Shown: piece by piece, positions 22,065-22,391 of the stretch
How positions within the stretch are numbered: position 1 is the first letter of the stretch
Layout: every line of letters begins with the position of its first letter
Source: Candidatus Albibeggiatoa sp. nov. BB20
GTDB taxonomy: Bacteria > Pseudomonadota > Gammaproteobacteria > Beggiatoales > Beggiatoaceae
Assembly: GCA_016744725.1 (NCBI GenBank)
Contig: JADGDW010000064.1
Location: forward strand, 1-22,391
Direction of reading: 5' to 3'
DNA: 22,391 nucleotides
The notes under the pieces: generated by a model
Told to the model about the DNA's origin: nothing
Databases searched by the model: none
The model's input: the letters and a program-made list of their open reading frames with translations, nothing else
Position numbers and translations under genes: made by a program

Positions 22065-22287
22065 ATGTCGGATCAACCATATAATCCTCATAACTCAGTT
22101 AATAGCCCAATAACAAAACTTTTATGGTGGTGCTGTTGTTTCTATTTTGGAAAATACCCCATCAGAAAAAGCTAAACATCATGGAATAGGAGTGGCTGTA
22201 TTAGCTATATCTATTTTTACAATAATATCTAGTAGTTATGCTTTGAATTATGTGTACGATAATTACATTGCAACATTAATTAAGTAG
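22065..22287 (+). pseudogene. Frameshifted, truncated remnant of a DUF4407-like membrane protein
   Basis: ATG 22065 has a strong SD (AAGGGGG, 7 nt away) and encodes MSDQPYNPHNSVNSPITKLL, then WWC, before a stop at 22173-22175. The coding sense moves to another frame at about 22126, reading GGAVVSILENTPSEKAKHHG and then a membrane helix (IGVAVLAISIFTIISSSYAL), ending at TAG 22287. Joined, the pieces resemble the beginning of DUF4407 proteins as I remember them (LLWWCAGAD-IL-CP----K--GIG---L-T----SG-YAL). The break falls in a TGGTGGTG run, where a slip deletion is plausible. The rest of the domain (usually some 300 residues) is absent. Either a decayed gene or, less likely, a programmed frameshift or a sequencing error in a short gene. 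Confidence 0.5.
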
Positions 22288-22391
22288 TCATGCAATATAT
22301 AGAACCCATTTGAAATCTAAGATAATGTAGCAGCTAATCTTTTAAGTAAAAGTCGGATAAAACAAAGTTTGAGTTTTTGATTGGCATGAGT
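22288..22391. other. Non-coding end of the window
   Basis: About 100 AT-rich bases after the pseudogene with stops in every frame. No remainder of the DUF4407-like domain, no RNA gene and no repeat was recognised. Confidence 0.5.

Overview
The window reads as chromosomal DNA of a low-GC gammaproteobacterium. CarB, GreA, TsaD, GlgB and a ProQ/FinO-domain protein are all close in plan to their Enterobacteria counterparts. The AT-rich coding sequence, the TIR/STAND signalling genes and the short tandem heptamers would suit a Thiotrichales/Beggiatoa-type bacterium. That placement is an inference from style, not from a database match.

Layout: (1) 1-4638, plus strand: a putative operon of an atypical sigma-70-family factor, a one-span zinc-finger anti-sigma-like protein and an HExxH (M48-like) lipoprotein with a repeat-rich C-terminal half. 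(2) 4690-5703, minus: a BatB-like membrane VWA protein standing alone. (3) 5890-10208, minus: a two-gene overlapping operon of a triple TIR-like protein and a membrane-spanning nSTAND1 NTPase with C-terminal TPR-like repeats, bounded by intrinsic terminators on both sides. This is the best candidate for a signalling or immunity system. (4) 10463-10960, minus: a glycine-zipper 17-kDa-antigen-type lipoprotein, divergent from glgB. (5) 11194-13476, plus: glgB, with no other glycogen gene nearby. (6) 13477-14077: a gene-free stretch with a structured leader candidate. (7) 14078-15462, plus: a ProQ/FinO-domain protein and a neighbour that share the same uncharacterised C-terminal domain. (8) 15506-17743, minus: tsaD, a PP2C-type phosphatase and a small Tat-signal protein in tight succession. 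(9) 17744-18262: a divergent intergenic region with a pair of palindromes and ten tandem heptamers. (10) 18263-21978, plus: carB and greA, overlapping. (11) 21979-22391: a hairpin after greA, then a frameshifted, truncated remnant of what looks like a DUF4407-type membrane protein.

The genes fall into independent modules. Housekeeping genes (glgB, tsaD, carB, greA) alternate with regulatory and accessory modules (sigma/anti-sigma/protease, TIR/STAND, ProQ pair). The first and third modules each show a complete sense-and-respond architecture: a membrane-anchored component and a regulator or NTPase. The ProQ pair looks like an RNA-binding protein plus a co-evolving partner. No rRNA, tRNA, CRISPR array, transposase or integrase was recognised.
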